Below are positions 10,600 through 22,862 of a DNA stretch of 64,000 nt, piece by piece. Below the pieces are notes generated by a model. That model was not told where the DNA came from and made no database searches. It worked only from the letters and a program-made list of their open reading frames with translations. The stretch's first letter is position 1; the number at the start of each line of letters is the position of its first letter. Origin of the DNA: Flaccisagitta enflata (Eukaryota > Chaetognatha > Sagittoidea > Aphragmophora); NCBI GenBank assembly GCA_965153355.1, contig OZ231126.1, positions 88,350,001 to 88,414,000 on the forward strand, read 5' to 3'. Both the position numbers and the translations under genes were made by a program.

Positions 10600-10870
10600 T
10601 TCTCTGTCCACAAGAATCTTGCGGCCATACGGCGATCTTGAGTGGCAAAAATCAGGCCAAAACCCGGTAAAAATTGCCAAAAACAATTTTCCCGAAAAAT
10701 ATCAGTTATTAGAAATTTTTGTTTTTTAAGCCAATCTCAATCAGTCAAGTCTGAACTAGGTAAAACTTACTCATCGAGATCTTTGGACACTGACACGGGG
10801 GGGGGGGGGTGTCATAACAGTCCAAAACCAGGCCAGCAATAGGCTAAAAATAGGCTCAAATGATCAAAAG
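10600..10870 (-). repeat. Inverted copy of the ~160-bp satellite
   Basis: AAGTCTGAACTAGGT, TCAAAGATCTCGATGAG-like and CCAGGCCAGCAATAGGCTAAAA segments are the reverse complement of the unit that fills 11330-13010. Confidence 0.7.
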
Positions 10871-10893
10871 CAACATGTTTATTAAGAAAAATA

Positions 10894-11069
10894 CAGTAGG
10901 ACCCCGCCTCATCGGTGCCATTGGGACTGAAGATTTTTCACCTTTATCTCAGAGTAACCGTTTAAGGGAGGTGAAATCACATTTAAAATTAGTATTTGGG
11001 ACCTCAAAATGTCGACCTTTATTGATGGGGAACCTTTAAAAGTGAGGCTGTTATTGCGGGGTTCCACTG
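10894..11069. mobile_element. pogo/Tigger-like MITE flanked by TA
   Basis: CAGTAGGACCCCGC ... GCGGGGTTCCACTG, with TA at 10892-10893 and 11070-11071. CAGT-type ends and a TA duplication are typical of pogo-clade Tc1/mariner elements. It is 176 bp with no coding region. Confidence 0.8.
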
Positions 11070-11085
11070 TAATTGTAACTCAGAA

Positions 11086-11315
11086 TTTTTAGTTGCGTGC
11101 TACGCGACTCTACAACCTGCTTTGTCGGTCCAATGGTCGGTCAGTCAGTCCATTGGTATGATGGTTGGTCTATTGGTCTGTTCATCCGTCCGTCTGTCTG
11201 TCACACTTTACTTTTTTTTTGCGTCACTGCTCCTGTCCAAACAATTTGGTAACCTCAACTACGGCCCCTACCCACCTGCACGCAACTGGGGTAGCCGTGT
11301 ATCTGGCTTTGTTTT
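11086..11315 (-). mobile_element. HINE-like element
   Basis: Subterminal repeats AGTTGCGTGC (11091-11100) and GCACGCAACT (11278-11287) are exact complements, although the local hairpin arm ACGCGACT is mismatched to AGTTGCGT. Right end AGCCGTGTATCTGGCTTTG. Confidence 0.8.
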
Positions 11316-11329
11316 CAACAAATAGGCCA

Positions 11330-13010
11330 AAAAAAGTCAAGGATGAACTAAAAATCTGCTTTATAATGAACTGGTTGGCGGAAATGCAGATTTTGGCCAT
11401 TATAGCCCATTTATGGCCTGTTTTTGGCCTGTTATGATCCAGGCATCAGTGTTCAACGCTCTCAAAGACTATACCATGGAATCCCACCGTAGTGGCACCT
11501 CTATTTAAGGGATATCTATTTAAGAGACAACACTGTCTGGTCCCAAAGTTTTTTCAGGCTTTTCTAATGTTAAAAAAACACTATATAAGGAACCTCTATT
11601 TAAAGGATATTCAGATTTAAGAGACAAGTTTTTAAAAATATCCTTATATCAGGAGAAATTTTAGGTAAATTTGATGAATTTTGAAAAACAAAATGATTTT
11701 TAGATAAACTTTAAGAAAAAAATCATTAAAAATCATAAATATCCTGCCATGAACTAAATCAATCATTGTCGATGAACAAACTTTAAAAAAAGGATGTGGT
11801 TTCACTATGAATTTGATAACTAATGTAAAAATCATTAATAAAACAATGAATGCAATTCAAGGGATTTCGGATTTAAGAGACAAAAATAGTGAGTCCCTAG
11901 AAATCCCTTAAACCAAGGTCCCACTGTATTTGTCCTATTTCTGACTTAAGTGACTGAGGTTGGCTATAAAATGTTCAATATCTCAGATATTTTTGGATAA
12001 GTAATGAGTATATTAAACCTAGTTCTGACTGGATTGAGTGGGATTGGCAAAAAAATTCTAAATACCGGTAACAATGATTTATGAGATGAAAATGCCAATT
12101 TTGACCATTTTAGGCCATTTTTGGCCCATCTTTGGCCTGTAATGGCCCGCGTATTAGTTTTCAAAGCTCTCAATGAGTATATTTGACCTAGTTCTGACTG
12201 GATTGAGGGAGATTGGCAAAAAAATTCTAAATAGCAATGATTCAAAAGATGAAAATGCAGATTTTGACTATTTCAGGCCATTTTTGGCCTGTTTTTGGCC
12301 TGTTTAATGTTTTGGCCCCATACAAGTTTTCAAAGCTCTCAATGAGTATATTTGACCTATTTCTGACTAGACTGAGTGAGATTGGCAAAAAGATTCTAAA
12401 TAACAATGATATATAAAATGAAAATTCCAATTTGACCATTTTAGGCTATTTTTGGCCTGTTTTTGACCTGTTATGGCTCCAGTATAAGTTTCCAAAGCTT
12501 TTCAATAAGTATACTTGACCTAGTTCTGACTGGATTGAGTGAGATTGGTGAAACAATACTAAATAACAATGATATATGCAATGAAAATGCTGATTTTGAC
12601 CATTTTAGGCCATTTTTGGGCCTGTTTTTGGCATATAATGGCCCCCGTAACAGTTTTCAAAGCTCTCAATGAGTATATTTGACCTAATTCTGACTGGATT
12701 GAGTGAGATTGGCAAAGAAATTTTGAGTAATATTTAACGATCTTTCGAATGAAAATGCCAATTTTGGCCATTTTTGGCCATATTTGGGCCTGTTTTTGGC
12801 ATGTCATGGCCCCCGTATCAGTTTTCAAAGCTCTCAATGAGTACATTTGACCTAGTTCTGACTGGATCGGGTGAGATTGGCGAAAAATTTTTGTATAACA
12901 ACGATCTATTAAATGAAAATGCTGATTTTGGCCATTTTGGGCCTTTTCTGGCCTTTTTTTGGCCAATTTAAGTCCCTGCATGGCCGCCAGACTCTCGCAA
13001 ACTGTGTATT
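11330..13010 (+). repeat. Satellite array, unit about 155-180 bp
   Basis: Each unit contains GGCCATTTTTGGCCTGTTTT, GTTTTCAAAGCTCTCAATGA and GACCTAGTTCTGACTGGATT, then GAGATTGGC. Units begin near 11380, 12090, 12250, 12425, 12585, 12755 and 12920. The array is split by the element at 11474-11926. Open frames of up to about 200 codons here are repeat artefacts. Confidence 0.9.
11474..11926. mobile_element. TA-flanked MITE inserted in the satellite
   Basis: Left CCATGGAATCCCAC after TA (11472-11473); right AAGGTCCCACTG before TA (11927-11928). Subterminal CTATTTAAGGGATATC and TTAAGAGACAA motifs appear at both ends. No coding region. Confidence 0.65.
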
Positions 13011-13299
13011 CACTCCAGTTCTTGTTAGATTTGACTGTAAAACGCAACCTAGTGACATAAGTGTATTCCAAAAAGCCAAAAAGTGCATTTTTACCCCAAA
13101 AATGGCAAAAAAATGGATTTTTGAAAGGGGTGCCTAAAAAATATTTCAAAATGAAGGTCAGATTCACGTTCAGCACAAAAAACTATGTCGGAATAGTGAG
13201 GTTCCAGAGGTTTTTGAAAATTTTGGACCTACACTTTTGTTTCTGCCGCTAAGATCCCTGACTACAATAGAAAATGAGTCAGAACCACTCTTATTGAAA

Positions 13300-13420
13300 A
13301 TAACAAATTTGCATAGAAAATGAAAAATTGGGAAAACTAAAAACATGGGGACCTAGCAAAATTGATTATCTAGGTCCCCATGTTTTCAAAAATGCAAAAA
13401 CCTTGTCCGTTTTTTTCATT
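13300..13420 (+). repeat. Variable-stem hairpin repeat, copy 1
   Basis: Flanks AAATTTGCATAGAAAATGAA and TTTTCAAAAATGCAAAA. Stem CATGGGGACCTAG (13344-13356) / CTAGGTCCCCATG (13370-13382) is a perfect 13 bp with 13-nt loop CAAAATTGATTAT. Other copies are at 24236-24313 and 40335-40440. Confidence 0.85.
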
Positions 13421-14869
13421 AGTTATTTTCAAATTGCAAAATGTTTTTTTCCAAAATCTAAAATTATCTTACATCCAATCAAAAAAATATCAAAATTGCA
13501 CCTTAAAATTGTCGCAGACAGACAAAATTTGAAACACAACTAGCCATTTATTATTTCTAACTAGCTCTCAAATTTCATGACGCTGGGTCAGCAGGAAGTA
13601 TGCTTTAATTTCACTGGATTAACTTTTTTGCATTTTTTCTTTTTTTCATTGTAATTTTGAAAATTAGAAAAAAAGTTTTTTTTTGTACCTAAGTTTTGAG
13701 TCTGTAGATAGCCAATTTTTTTATTTAAACCTTGTGATGCCTTGAGTGGGTTTGGTTTATGAAAAGAGCAGGTTTGTTAGTTTTCTGAGGACAGCAACCA
13801 TCAAAAATCAGGTCATTTCAATCTTAGTTGTCAGATTTGGATTTTTTGGCACTTTTTCTTAAAGATTTAACAATATTTACAGCCCCAAACTGGCCATGAT
13901 GGTCACCTGACCTAAAAGGATTCACTTTATATTATACTTAGGTACATCTGGTAACTTGCAGGATAATTTTTTATAGCTTTTGGATGCAATAGAATATGTT
14001 AAATTTGTGTGACTGGCAATTTTCACGCGATCTTGCTCCGTGTCTTATCTGAAAAACATCCTTACTCATCTACCCCAAAAGCAAACTGCTTACCAAAAGT
14101 TGTCCAGGGCGAATGATTGTCTTTATTTAACAAAATTTAAGAAACCATACCCCTAAAAGATAGAATCGAGGTCAAGCTTAATGCGACAGTCGGAGCTTCT
14201 AATTCAAGGTACTGAGTAGTATGATTGGTGGAACAATATTACATACATGAATAATTCTCCCAATATTTTTCGACATTACGGCCTTCGTCAGGGAATGACC
14301 TGAATAAGAACATTAACATTTTTAATAGCATTGCGATAACATATCAAATGTTGCGTCTTGATCACTCGTAGCCCAAACCATATCATTAACAAAAGCACTT
14401 GATTAATCGTGATGATAGTCGGGTGTGTCGCTTAGCAAAATGTGGCTGAAGATGTTGAAGCAAAATCGACGCCGATTTGATACGCTGCAGTGGCAAAACG
14501 CCCATTAATTCAAAACCAATAAAAAAATCTATTGCACAGTACAGTGGGAGCAAGGACCACATAGACTTGAGGATAGATTTTGAGTTTTTTGATTTGATTT
14601 GATTTTTAAAAAAAATGAAATTGATGCTTCTTATTTAAAGTTACTTTATTGAGTCAATATGTTTGCCTCTCTCTAAGTTTAACTTGTGACTTGACCTTAT
14701 CAGGGCTTTATTTTTCAACGTTCTAACCTAACTCATCAAGATTGGGCAATTAATTTTGTATAGTTATGAAGAAAAAAAAATTTCAAAATAATAATTATGT
14801 AAATTGATATTTGAGCGAGTTTAAAACAGCTATAAAACCTGTAAAGATAGTCTTAACTATGATGATTTT
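13421..14869. other. AT-rich intergenic, no gene recognised
   Basis: Contains poly-T/poly-A patches and no coding signal that I can support. Confidence 0.45.
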
Positions 14870-14935
14870 TAGGTGCGCCATAGCACCTGTATAGGAGGCT
14901 CTGTCCGTCTGTTGGTCAGTTGGTCACGCTTAAGT
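14870..14935 (-). mobile_element. HINE-like 3'-end fragment (AGGTGCG group)
   Basis: AGGTGCGCCATAGCACCT hairpin then GTATAGGAGGCTCTGTCCGT; the distal end is not found nearby. Confidence 0.55.
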
Positions 14936-15140
14936 GAAAAATCCTAGAAACTGTATAAAATCACATAAGAACTCATCAAATCATTTAATTTACTCATCAT
15001 TTCACTCAATATCATATTCATCTATGGTTAGGTCTCATCATAGAGTTCAAAGATCTGATAAAGCTCGGATGTAGGGCTTGGGATAGGTGTAAGAATTTTT
15101 CTCATTTCATTCATTGTCTTATTCATTTACGGTTAGTCCA

Positions 15141-15900
15141 CAAGAACTTCGGATAGGTCTGTTTGAGCGACGGAATATCATTCCGACGCGGACTATAATT
15201 CAAGGCTGGTGGGTGTCGTCGTTGTTGTTGTGATCATTTTGAAAAGTAGATACCTTTTTAAGCTTTGACCGATTTTGTTCATATTTGGTGGGAAGTTGTA
15301 CTAGGGTAAGGCGCTTTACATCCTATCCAATTTTTGTGATCCGGCCAACCCAGCCAGCCCAACCAGCCTACCGGCCTTAAAGTGAAAAATGTGCATAACT
15401 TTGGCATTTTTCAACCGATTTGATTGAAATTTGGCGTGGAGTCTCTAAATGGAAGGACTCAATATATGTATGTGATTTATATGCATTTGAGCATGCTAAC
15501 CGGCCAAACCGACCTACCACCCAACCAGCCTACCGACCAATAAGTGAAAAACTTGCATAACTTGGTCATTTTTCCACTAATTTGGTTGAAACTTAGTATG
15601 GAGTCTCTAAATGGAAGAACTCGACATATACACACTATTTATCCTGTCAAACCAGCCTACCAGCTTACCAGCCTAAGAGTGAAAAAAGTGCATATCTTAG
15701 GCGTTTTTCAACCACTTGGTTGAAATTTGATATGGAGTCTCTAAATGAAAGGACTCAACACATGTATGAGATTTATTTATGTTTGAGCATCCTAACTGGC
15801 CAAACCGACCTACCACTCAACCAGCTTACCAGCCTAAAAGTGAATTAACTCGCATAAACTGGACATTTTTCAACCAAATGTCATATAATAAATGATTTTT
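15141..15900. repeat. Tandem ~150-bp unit family starting with a hairpin, copy 1
   Basis: Starts GCGACGGAATATCATTCCGA and GCGGGTGTCGTCG-like sequence, then GGTAAGGCGCTTTACATCCT. Three to four units follow of GAGTCTCTAAATGGAAGGAC, TATGTATGTGATTTATATGC and ACCAACCAGCCTACC. Other copies: 29831-30250, 32227-32560, 46515-47250 (interrupted) and 47575-47720. Confidence 0.85.
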
Positions 15901-15907
15901 TATGGAA

Positions 15908-16124
15908 TGCTGTTAAGTCTATTTAGGGACAACAGTACCAAAATTGCAATAATAATCATACCGGGTTCAGATTTTTCAGTATGCGTTTATTTGGTCCCTA
16001 TTAGCCCCCAAAACACAAAAAAAGCGGGGCTAATAGGGACAAAACATATAAATATTGAAAATATCTAAACCCGGTATGACCATTGTTGTATTTCTGGTGC
16101 TATTAGCCTTAAATTGACTCTTTC
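15908..16124. mobile_element. Foldback element, ~98-bp arms
   Basis: Left arm to 16008 and right arm from 16024 pair almost throughout: GGTCCCTATTAGCCCC/GGGGCTAATAGGGAC and TCATACCGGGTT/AACCCGGTATGA. Only 15 bp separates the arms. Confidence 0.88.
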
Positions 16125-16492
16125 AACCGTGTTGCAATGCAAAATCATTGATCATAGCTTAACATAGTGTCCCGATTAACCTCGTGTTTTCCAAAAAAAT
16201 TGATTATTTACGTAATTTGAGTTTGTAAACAAACAAGTTCTTTCAAAAAATCCTCATGCATGGACCCTAGAGTTACTAACTGAAGATATAATTGAAGATG
16301 CCAAGAGATCTCATTGATCATTTCTTCTAGTAATGAGTCAGAGCGACAATTTTTTGGCTATGTCGATTTTTCATTTTTTCCATATTGTTTGCATTTAAAG
16401 TTTAAATCGATTTAAAATGGTTTTAAAACAACAAAAACTGCTGTATGTCACCTTGAATTAACTAAATATTGGAAAAATGATGATAGAAACAA

Positions 16493-16636
16493 AACAAGGC
16501 CAAGTAGGCCCAGAAGGTGTGACGTGTGGATCGTCGAACGAATGCGTTACCCCACAGACCAACCGACCGACTAACCGACCAACCAACCAACCAACAGACA
16601 CAGCCAGTTATAGAGGTGCTTTGTCGCACCTAAAAA
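16493..16636 (+). mobile_element. HINE-like element (AGGTGCGAC group)
   Basis: 5' AACAAGGCCAAGTAGGCC; 3' AGAGGTGCTTTGTCGCACCT then AAAAAA. The 5' subterminal AGGTGTGAC and 3' GTCGCACCT are complementary with one G-T type change; the core is (CCAACCGA)n. Confidence 0.75.
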
Positions 16637-16762
16637 AGTTGACCGGGTTAAAATTATCACATTGAGAACCAATTTTTAGATTGCTGTCTCGATTAGCCCC
16701 TTCTGTCCCGTGAGACGATATATAAATATTTGCAATCCTTTTGCTTTTTTTTTCTGGTAATA

Positions 16763-16943
16763 TTTTTAGTCGCGTGCACGCGACTCTACAACCCGCTTTG
16801 CCCGTCCGTCGGTCACGCTTTTTTTTTCTTTATGATTTTATTTCTTTGACCTCACTGCTCGTGCCCAAGTGGTCTGGTGACCTCAAATAAAGCCCCTGCC
16901 CACCCGCACGGGACTTCAGTAGCCGTGTATCCGGCCTTGTTTT
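16763..16943 (-). mobile_element. HINE-like element
   Basis: AGTCGCGTGCACGCGACTCT hairpin end; right end GCACGGGACT (one mismatch) and CCGTGTATCCGGCCTTG. Confidence 0.8.
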
Positions 16944-17979
16944 AAAAATAATTCCTAGACTAGTGCAATTTACACGGGGTAAAGGTTCATCAATGTAGTT
17001 CAAACTTGTTTTGGTTCTTTATTGCATCAATCAAAGCTCCCCTGCAAGATTTCAAAAAGTTCTGAGCATTGGTTTAGGAGTTATAATTAATTCCTGGACT
17101 TGTGCAATTCATAATAGTAAGGGTAGTTAAGGCTTACTGATGTTGTTCAAACTTGTTTTGGAAGTTAATTGCATCAACTTATACTCCCCTGCAAGATTTC
17201 AGAAAATTTTAAGTATTGGTTTAGAAGCATCTATACATAGTTTAGTGTTGAAAAAATCTTAAGATTGATAAATCGTTATCACTTAGTAAAACAAGTTGTG
17301 TATCAAATTTTCTGTCGCTATTGTTAATCTTCAATTTTGTACGAATTAAATTAAATCAAAATACTTATAATCTGACCTTAAGTCTAGGTCGTCTCTGCTC
17401 CCGTACTGTAGAGGTGGGGAAAACTGTGGGGCTGGGATTTGGGCTTCAAGTTCAACACTGAGATTTGGGCCTGGCGGCTGGGATATGGGCCTCGCCTGTG
17501 AATACTGTCCCCTATTCGAAGACTAAAGTCTTATCTACTGCCTAGAAATATTGACTGGGTGTTTCTCCGATGTTTTTTTTGGCGGGCTAGAACTTAGAAG
17601 ACTACGGAAACCTCGGTCTTACCGTTCTTTGCCATTATCTTTGGATTTGTTTTGACTTTTGACAGAAATAGACGACTTCGGCGTCAATCATCTCTCATTC
17701 TCTCAACTTTGCTCCCAAACAAACCGATTTCAACACGATGGTCTTTTACCCGCTTTCAGTTTTTTAGGTGCGACAAAGCACCTTAGGCTAGTGTCGTGGT
17801 GAGCCAACCGCGGACGGGGTGAAATTCATCAATTTCAAATGGTATAGAATTGAACAAAATGATACATTGTCATGTACACTTTTATTATCTTATAAGAGAC
17901 TTTTTTATAAGAGACATGAGGCTGAGATTTGCCAAAGTTTTAAGGACAATATAAGAGAATGCCCAGGCTGAGATTCAGA
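16944..17979. other. Intergenic repeats, no gene
   Basis: 16950-17230 repeats GTGCAATTTACA...GGTTCATCAATGT and CCCCTGCAAGATTTC twice, related to 3640-3740 and to the units at 30440-31000. TTTTTTAGGTGCGACAAAGC at 17761 is a lone HINE-like end. Confidence 0.55.
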
Positions 17980-19154
17980 TTTTTAGTCGCGTGCACGACT
18001 CTACAACCTGCTTTGTCGGTCCATTGGTCCGTCCGTCCGTCCGTCGGTCCGTCACACTTTACTTTTATATTATACTTTAAGTTATTTCTAGTCATTCTAA
18101 GTCATTTTAAGTTTAAGTCATTCTAAGTCATTCTAAGTTAGTTTAAGTCACTTAAGTCAAATACACCGCTTTCAGATCGAAATGTCGCGAAAAAAAGATG
18201 TATTACACTAAAACTATTCATAGTAATTAATTTTTTCTTTGTTCCCCTGATAGATAATTTGATTAAGTTTTGCTACAAGCAAAGAATGTCCCACCAACTA
18301 AAAAATTTAAGCCTCCTACTCACAATAAATAAATATTGCATGTTTCACATTGAAGGATTTTTTTCTCAACAACTTTTTCTTTACTTTATTTCATATTTGT
18401 CATTTCTTCACAAATTGAGCTGAATTGCTGGGCTTGGTCTAGAATTAAAGAGATTTTAATATAGATTATGTTGTAAAGATAAAATGTTCTCACTGATATT
18501 AATTTTTGACAATTTGCAAACAATTTTTAAAAATTTTCCCAAATCTTGAGGTTTTTGCGGTGTTTTGGGGTCGAAATCAATCATTACTGCATCACATAAG
18601 TCAAATCTTTTAGTATTTCAAACAAAACTTCATTAATTCCTCATAACCAACACTGTAGGACCACTCTTGTTGAAAATAAGAAGAACTGCTGCTATCTAAC
18701 CTCATTTTTTCCATCAAAAAAGGTCATTTTTGACTGAAATCGACTAATTTTTGTTATGATATTTTGGGCACATAAACCAACACTGGGGCTTTATTTTTTT
18801 GTAACGAAACTTAATCAAATAATCTACCACAGAAAAAAAAATCAAGTAGTTGTCTAAAGTATCTTAAGAGTAATATATCTTCTTTTCGCGACATTTCGAT
18901 CTGAAAGCAGTGTAGGTCAAAGTAGTCATTTCAGTCATTTTAGGTCTTTTTAAGTCATTTAAAGTTGTCCTGAGTCATTTTAAGTCATCTTGAGTAAATA
19001 AAATTCATGTTATCTATGTCTCGCACGCGACTTATAGGTGTTGGCCTTGTTATTTTTGGACCTCACTGCTCCTGCGCAAATGGTCAAGTGACCTCAAATA
19101 TGGCCCCTGCCCACCCGCACGCGACTTCGGTAGCCGTGTATCCGGCCTTGTTTT
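17980..19154 (-). mobile_element. HINE-like element with AAGTCATTTT minisatellite, split by a nested MITE
   Basis: Left AGTCGCGTGCACGACTC; minisatellite (TAAGTCATTC)n at 18090-18155 resumes at 18925-18990. A first right end TCGCACGCGACTTATAGG lies at 19021 and a second CCGCACGCGACTTCGGTAGC near 19116. The 18164-18912 element sits inside the minisatellite. Confidence 0.75.
18164..18912. mobile_element. Nested TA-flanked element, 30-bp near-perfect terminal repeats
   Basis: Left CACCGCTTTCAGATCGAAAT and right ATTTCGATCTGAAAGCAGTG, with TGTCGCGAAAA continuing the match (one mismatch in 30). TA on both sides. Subterminal AATAATTTGATTAAGTTT-like sequence is also inverted near 18815. No transposase frame was seen. 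Confidence 0.82.
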
Positions 19155-19429
19155 CTGGAAAAGACTACTTTTTTTATGATTTTGCCTGTCAGAATAGGCA
19201 AGTTATTCAATGTTCTGTAGTAATGTACATGCTTTTTTCTAAAGATACATAGAATATCATTAAAAAGTGTATCTATACGCTTTTTTGCTTTTTTCACGCT
19301 TTTGAAAATAAGAACAATTTAAGAGACATTGAGCCTCAAAACAGCAAAAAATTTAAGAGAATCCAGGCTGAGTTCAAAAAAGGTTGTCCCTTATAAAATA
19401 AATAGTCGCAAAAGCGTCAGATGTTCAGC

Positions 19430-19530
19430 GGTACCCGTGCCCTGCCCAAGTAGGTTGTTATTAAGGTTGAGGGAGGGAGCAGGGCACCCGCCTCGAAGGG
19501 GTCGATGACCTATGCTTTCACACATACCAT
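19430..19530. repeat. End fragment of the GCGGGTGCCC/minisatellite foldback family
   Basis: GCAGGGCACCCGCCTCGAAG then GGTCGATGACCTATGCTTTC, matching the ends of the 22431-22862 and 26505-26960 copies. Confidence 0.6.
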
Positions 19531-19582
19531 CTTGGTCAAAAATATTGTCTCAGTAAAACAATAAAGTTGTTTGTTGCTATTA

Positions 19583-19920
19583 TTTTTAGTCGCGTGCACG
19601 CGACTCTACAACCCGCTTTGTCCGTCGGTCCGTCCGTCCGTCACACTTTACTTTTTTGTACTATAACGTCAACTCTCAGGTCATTTTAAGTCATTTTAAG
19701 TTATTTATTGTTATTTTAAGTCATTTTGAGTCAGTCTAAGTCATTTTAAGTCATTTTAAGTCAGTTTAAGTTATTTTAAGTTATTTTTGGTTTTTTAGTC
19801 ATTTTAAGTCAATTTTGGTCATTTTAGGTCATTCTAAGTCATTCTAAGTCATTCTAAGTCATTCTAAGTCATTCTTTGTCTGTAAGTCTCGCACGCGACT
19901 TATAGGTGTTGGCCTTGTTT
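19583..19920 (-). mobile_element. HINE-like element with (AAGTCATTTT)n core
   Basis: AGTCGCGTGC (19588-19597) and GCACGCGACT (19891-19900) are exact complements. Between them lie (GTCC)n and about 18 copies of a 10-bp AAGTCATTTT/C unit. Confidence 0.85.
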
Positions 19921-20579
19921 GTAATAAATTCAATTTTTCTATAGAAATTTTAGTCAAAGCTTTCTTGGTACTAAATATCTTTTGTAATCATTTGGGTAGA
20001 CATAGATGAAGGAGTTTTGAACAATTTTTTTACAACAAGTCCTTCAACTTTTATATTATTTTTTTTTCTTACCACTTTCAAACCAAGGTACATTCAGCTT
20101 GAGCTAAAAAAATCTGCTTGGCGGCATTAGGCAGATTTTTTGAAGCTCTTTCAAATGTTCACCAATTCTTATATGATTTTATCACGATAAGCCCAAAAAT
20201 GTGAAAAAAGACAGGTAAACATTTTTCCTCTCATTTTTTTGCATGCTTGCTGTTTTTGTTAAAGTGAACTTTTTTACTCTTTTGACTCTAAAATCTAAAC
20301 GAATTGAGCTACTGAGCTCTGCTTGGCGGCATTTTGAAGATTTTTTCAAGCTCTTTCTATTGGTCACCAACCTATTGCATAACGACTTCTGTAGTAACGC
20401 CATTTCCGGTATTCTCCATGGCAACGTAACGCCATTTTGGGGTTTATATGGCGTTATTTGAGGTGCTATTATTGTTGTCATTGCTGTCACTTTTTTGTCC
20501 ATCTTTTTTTACTCACTATGGATTTTTTGTGATCATTTGAAAAAAAAAAATAAAGATAGAAAGAATGTTATATATTTTA

Positions 20580-20870
20580 TTTACTATTAAAAATGATTTT
20601 TTTTTCATTTTTCATTTTATTTTTTATTTTTTATTTTTTATTTTTTATTCTTTATTTTTTATTTTTTCACTTTTCATTTTTCATTTTTCACTTTTTACTT
20701 TTAACTTTTCATTGTTTTTCACTTTTTATTTTTCATTTTTCACTTTTTAATTTTTAATTGTTTTTTTTTTCAAACTTTTTTTACTTTTTTCTTTTTTGAT
20801 TTTTTTCCTTTTAATTTTTCCACTTTTAATTTTTGATATACAGTTTTTCTTTTTTCCCCTTTTTTAACCT
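20580..20870. repeat. T-rich low-complexity tract
   Basis: TTTTTATT / TTTTTCATTTTTCAC simple repeats. Phe-rich open frames here are artefacts. Confidence 0.9.
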
Positions 20871-21502
20871 TTAATGTTTAAGGTTTCATATCTAAATTCT
20901 AGTTTCATGTACTTTAATTTATTCTTTAGAATTTTTATATATTAACATTTATATATTCCTTTTTTAAAAAATGTTTTGATAGAAAATGACCAAAGTTTGA
21001 AAATGATCAATCATTCTCCGACATGCTTAACATAAGATTCAATAACATCGACATAACATAAATGCTGAAACGATTCTCTTGGTTTTGGTCTGTCTCTCAT
21101 AGAGGGATAACTACAGAGATACAGTGAGACAGACACACAGACAGACAGACACAGACAGACAGACACTAACATTTCGTTTTATGTTTATTGACTAGCTTTA
21201 AATAGCTTTGAATAGCTTCAAATAGCTTCAAATAGTTGTAAATAGCTTTTGATAACTTTTAATAGCTTTATAGACCGTAACGACCAGAAACAAAGTCGTA
21301 AAATGCAAAAATCGTAACTATAGTGTCTTTGATACTATTGGGGAATAGCAAAACGTGACAAAAACCGGGTTTCCGAATTTTCTACGCAATCCGTTGTTGG
21401 TCACTGATTTCATTATGATTTTTTAAGTAGTTTTATCACAAATTAGCCTTAAAGGTGAGACAATATTTTTGTCCAAGATGGTATGAGGAATTTTCGCCTC
21501 CT
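20871..21502. other. Intergenic, nothing recognised
   Basis: Short (ACAGACAG)n at 21130-21165 and an AATAGCTTTAAATAGCTTCA repeat at 21190-21270. Confidence 0.5.
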
Positions 21503-22062
21503 TCTACAGTAGATGTCGTCTAGACTTGGAAATTGGGGGGAATTCATTACAGGAAGACAAATGTACTTAAGAGACTGATATTTGGAATATAGACTAATAA
21601 AAGGATGCTTTGTTGCCCATGGGTGTTGGTTGCTATGGAAACAAATTTTCATGTATTCATGCTAAAGTATCAATATTTTGAGAATTTTTTTTAGGGAACA
21701 TTGTTTTAAATAAAATTTGCCACAACTTCCCCACAGTATGTTCCCTAAGAATATTGCTCGTTTAGCCGTTGCTAGGGAGCGTAACTATGTGTGACAGCCC
21801 TGTGATGCTCCCATGCAACCGCCAAACCAGCGATATTCTTACAGAACATACTGTAGGAAAGTTGTAGCAAATTTTATTTGAAACAATGTTCTCTCTAAAA
21901 ATTTCTCAAATTGATACTTAAGTGCTTCCATGGCAACCAACACCCATGGGCAATAAAACATCCTTTTATTAGTTAATATTTCAAATATCACTCTCTTAAC
22001 TTTATTTGTCTTCCTGTAATGAATTTCCCCGTATTTCCAAGTCTAGATGACGTCTACTGTAG
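21503..22062. mobile_element. Foldback element, ~250-bp arms
   Basis: CTACAGTAGATGTCGTCTAG and CTAGATGACGTCTACTGTAG ends. Inner arms pair through TTGCCCATGGGTGTTGGTTG / CAACCAACACCCATGGGCAA and GAATATTGCT/AGCGATATTC. A related shorter element is at 47808-48050. Confidence 0.9.
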
Positions 22063-22078
22063 CAATTGGGATTGGGGC

Positions 22079-22430
22079 CGTAGGGTAGGGTGACTGAAAA
22101 TATGGTCATAGTTGAATCTGGTCTCCCTCGCGGGAGAAATGATACCATTTCCATCACAGATGATAACCATAAAATCTGGTGGCAATCAAATGAAGTTTAC
22201 TCATGGCCGCAACCCCCCCTCATTTCCCATAGAAAATATACAGGAAGGATTTCGGCCTCTGCAGCTTCCTATCTTTTATAATGGGAATGGGGTGGGGTTG
22301 CGGCCATGAGTAAACTTTGTCTGATCATCTCCAGATTTTAGAGTTACCATCTATGATGGAAATGGTCACATTTCTCCCGCAAGGAAGACGAGATTCGGAT
22401 TTGACCATATTCTAAGTCACCCTACAGTAG
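22079..22430. mobile_element. Foldback element directly next to the previous one
   Basis: GTAGGGTAGGGTGACT / AGTCACCCTACAGTAG ends. Arms continue through CGCGGGAGAAATG and AGTTTACTCATGGCCGCAAC and its complement at 22293. Only about 16 bp separates it from 22062. Confidence 0.88.
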
Positions 22431-22862
22431 GGCTGGCATTTTGGGCGAGGATTTGGGCCTTGAGACTGGGATTTTGGCTAGGATTTAGGTCTTCAGGCTG
22501 GGATTAGGGCCTTCAGGCTGGGATTTGGGCCCTGAGTATAGGATTTGAATCTTGAGGTTGGGTTTTGGGCCTTGAGGCTTCAATTTGGGCCTCGAACTGG
22601 GATTTGGGCCTTCAGGCTGGGATTTGGGTCTCAAGGATGGGATTTTGGCCTCAAGGATGGGATTTTGGCCTCAAGAATGGGAGTTGGGCCTCAAGGATAG
22701 GATTTGGACCTTGAGGCTGGGATTTAGGCCTCGAGACTGGGATTTTAGCCTCATAGTAGGATTTGGGTCGGGGGGGGGATGGAGAAAAAGGAGAAGGAGG
22801 AGAAAATTCCCCATATGTGTGAAAGCATAGGTCATCAACTCCTTCGGGGCCGCTGCCCAAAA
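22431..22862. repeat. Minisatellite, ~21-bp GGGATTTGGGCCTCAAGGCT unit
   Basis: About 17 imperfect units, then GTGTGAAAGCATAGGTCATC and CTTCGGGGCCGCTGCCC, the end of the 9421-9948 family. The opposing arm is not obvious. Confidence 0.8.

Noticed and set aside
12559-13176. A 205-residue minus-strand frame
   Set aside because: Translates three units of the satellite array; the repeated ELGQIYSLRALKT is the repeat period.
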